Source: Ileibacterium sp. (lineage in GTDB: Bacteria; Bacillota_I; Bacilli_A; Erysipelotrichales; Erysipelotrichaceae). Taken from it: a DNA stretch of 5,219 nucleotides. Of the stretch, positions 5,073-5,219 are shown in pieces. Below the pieces are notes generated by a model, which was given only the letters and a program-made list of their open reading frames with translations, was not told the origin of the DNA and made no database searches. A program made the translations under genes and the position numbers. The stretch is taken from the NCBI GenBank assembly GCA_021443945.1, contig JABUSF010000006.1:236437-241655 (forward strand), written 5' to 3'. Within the stretch, counting starts at the first letter, position 1; every line of letters starts with the position of its first letter.

Positions 5073-5219
5073 ATGGATAAAAGAGTACCCATGTCTCTGA
5101 CACAGGCACTCCGAAATAAAGAAAGACGAAAAAAATTGAAAAAAGGTCTGATCGCGGCAAGTTTGGCTGTTATGGCATCTGTATCCTGGAATCTTCGCTA
5201 CGTCGGTATTACGAAAGCC
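5073..5219 (+). CDS. N-terminus of a probable exported protein, 3'-partial
   Basis: Only the first 49 codons are in the window. Residues 1-12 (MDKRVPMSLTQA) are followed by a very basic stretch, RNKERRKKLKKG (14-25), then a hydrophobic core LIAASLAVMASVSW (26-39) and a polar NLRYVGITKA. This is the n- and h-region pattern of a signal peptide with a long basic n-region, as in large Gram-positive surface proteins. A membrane anchor cannot be excluded, since no clear signal peptidase site is seen before the edge. It lies on the same strand as the LPETG protein but beyond a terminator and a long intergenic region, so it is probably transcribed separately. The family cannot be identified. A second sortase substrate or pilin would fit the context, but that is inference. 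Confidence 0.82.
   Translation, partial: MDKRVPMSLTQALRNKERRKKLKKGLIAASLAVMASVSWNLRYVGITKA

Noticed and set aside
4930..5160. Minus-strand 76-codon frame across the intergenic region and the start of the downstream gene
   Set aside because: It runs antisense through the strong ribosome binding site and signal-peptide coding region, has no recognisable domain, and its hydrophobic, Phe-rich composition is what AT-rich antisense DNA gives.

Overview
The window looks like low-to-mid-GC Bacillota (Firmicutes) DNA, plausibly from a gut Clostridia or Erysipelotrichia lineage. This rests on the protein content (a huge LPETG-anchored surface protein with a fibro-slime domain and Cna-B/SpaA-like modules), the strong AGGAGG-type ribosome binding site, and the AT-rich intergenic DNA. 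The genus cannot be fixed from the sequence alone.

Nt 1-4520 (+) is one uninterrupted reading frame, the 3' part of a gene whose true start lies upstream of the window. At least 1505 residues are visible. In order they are: the end of an upstream domain, a fibro-slime (GDDDVW) domain, a first Cna-B module, a long conserved-looking linker, a second Cna-B-like module with a large insertion, about 200 residues with no domain I recognise, two more Cna-B-like modules, and a complete LPETG cell-wall sorting signal. The product should be exported, covalently attached to peptidoglycan (or polymerised) by a sortase, and used for adhesion or matrix binding. Its ligand is unknown. A strong intrinsic terminator (4547-4572) closes the transcription unit 26 nt after the stop codon.

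Nt 4573-5060 contains no convincing gene but is rich in structure: an imperfect 18-bp palindrome, a candidate extended -10 promoter (4739-4766), a long hairpin (4869-4899), a palindrome with direct repeats (4941-4963), and a 15-bp perfect inverted repeat (5003-5049) ending just upstream of a strong ribosome binding site. If the upstream promoter is real, the next gene has a structured 5' leader of about 300 nt. The heptamer ATTTCAT/ATGAAAT occurs four times here, as two inverted pairs, one around the promoter and one forming the outer arms of the last hairpin.

Nt 5073-5219 (+) is the first 49 codons of a second gene. It encodes a basic n-region followed by a hydrophobic stretch, as in a signal peptide, so it is probably another exported protein. 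The two genes appear to be neighbours in a cell-surface locus but are transcribed separately. The most interesting unexplained part of the window is the intergenic leader. No undescribed enzymatic or defence system is visible.
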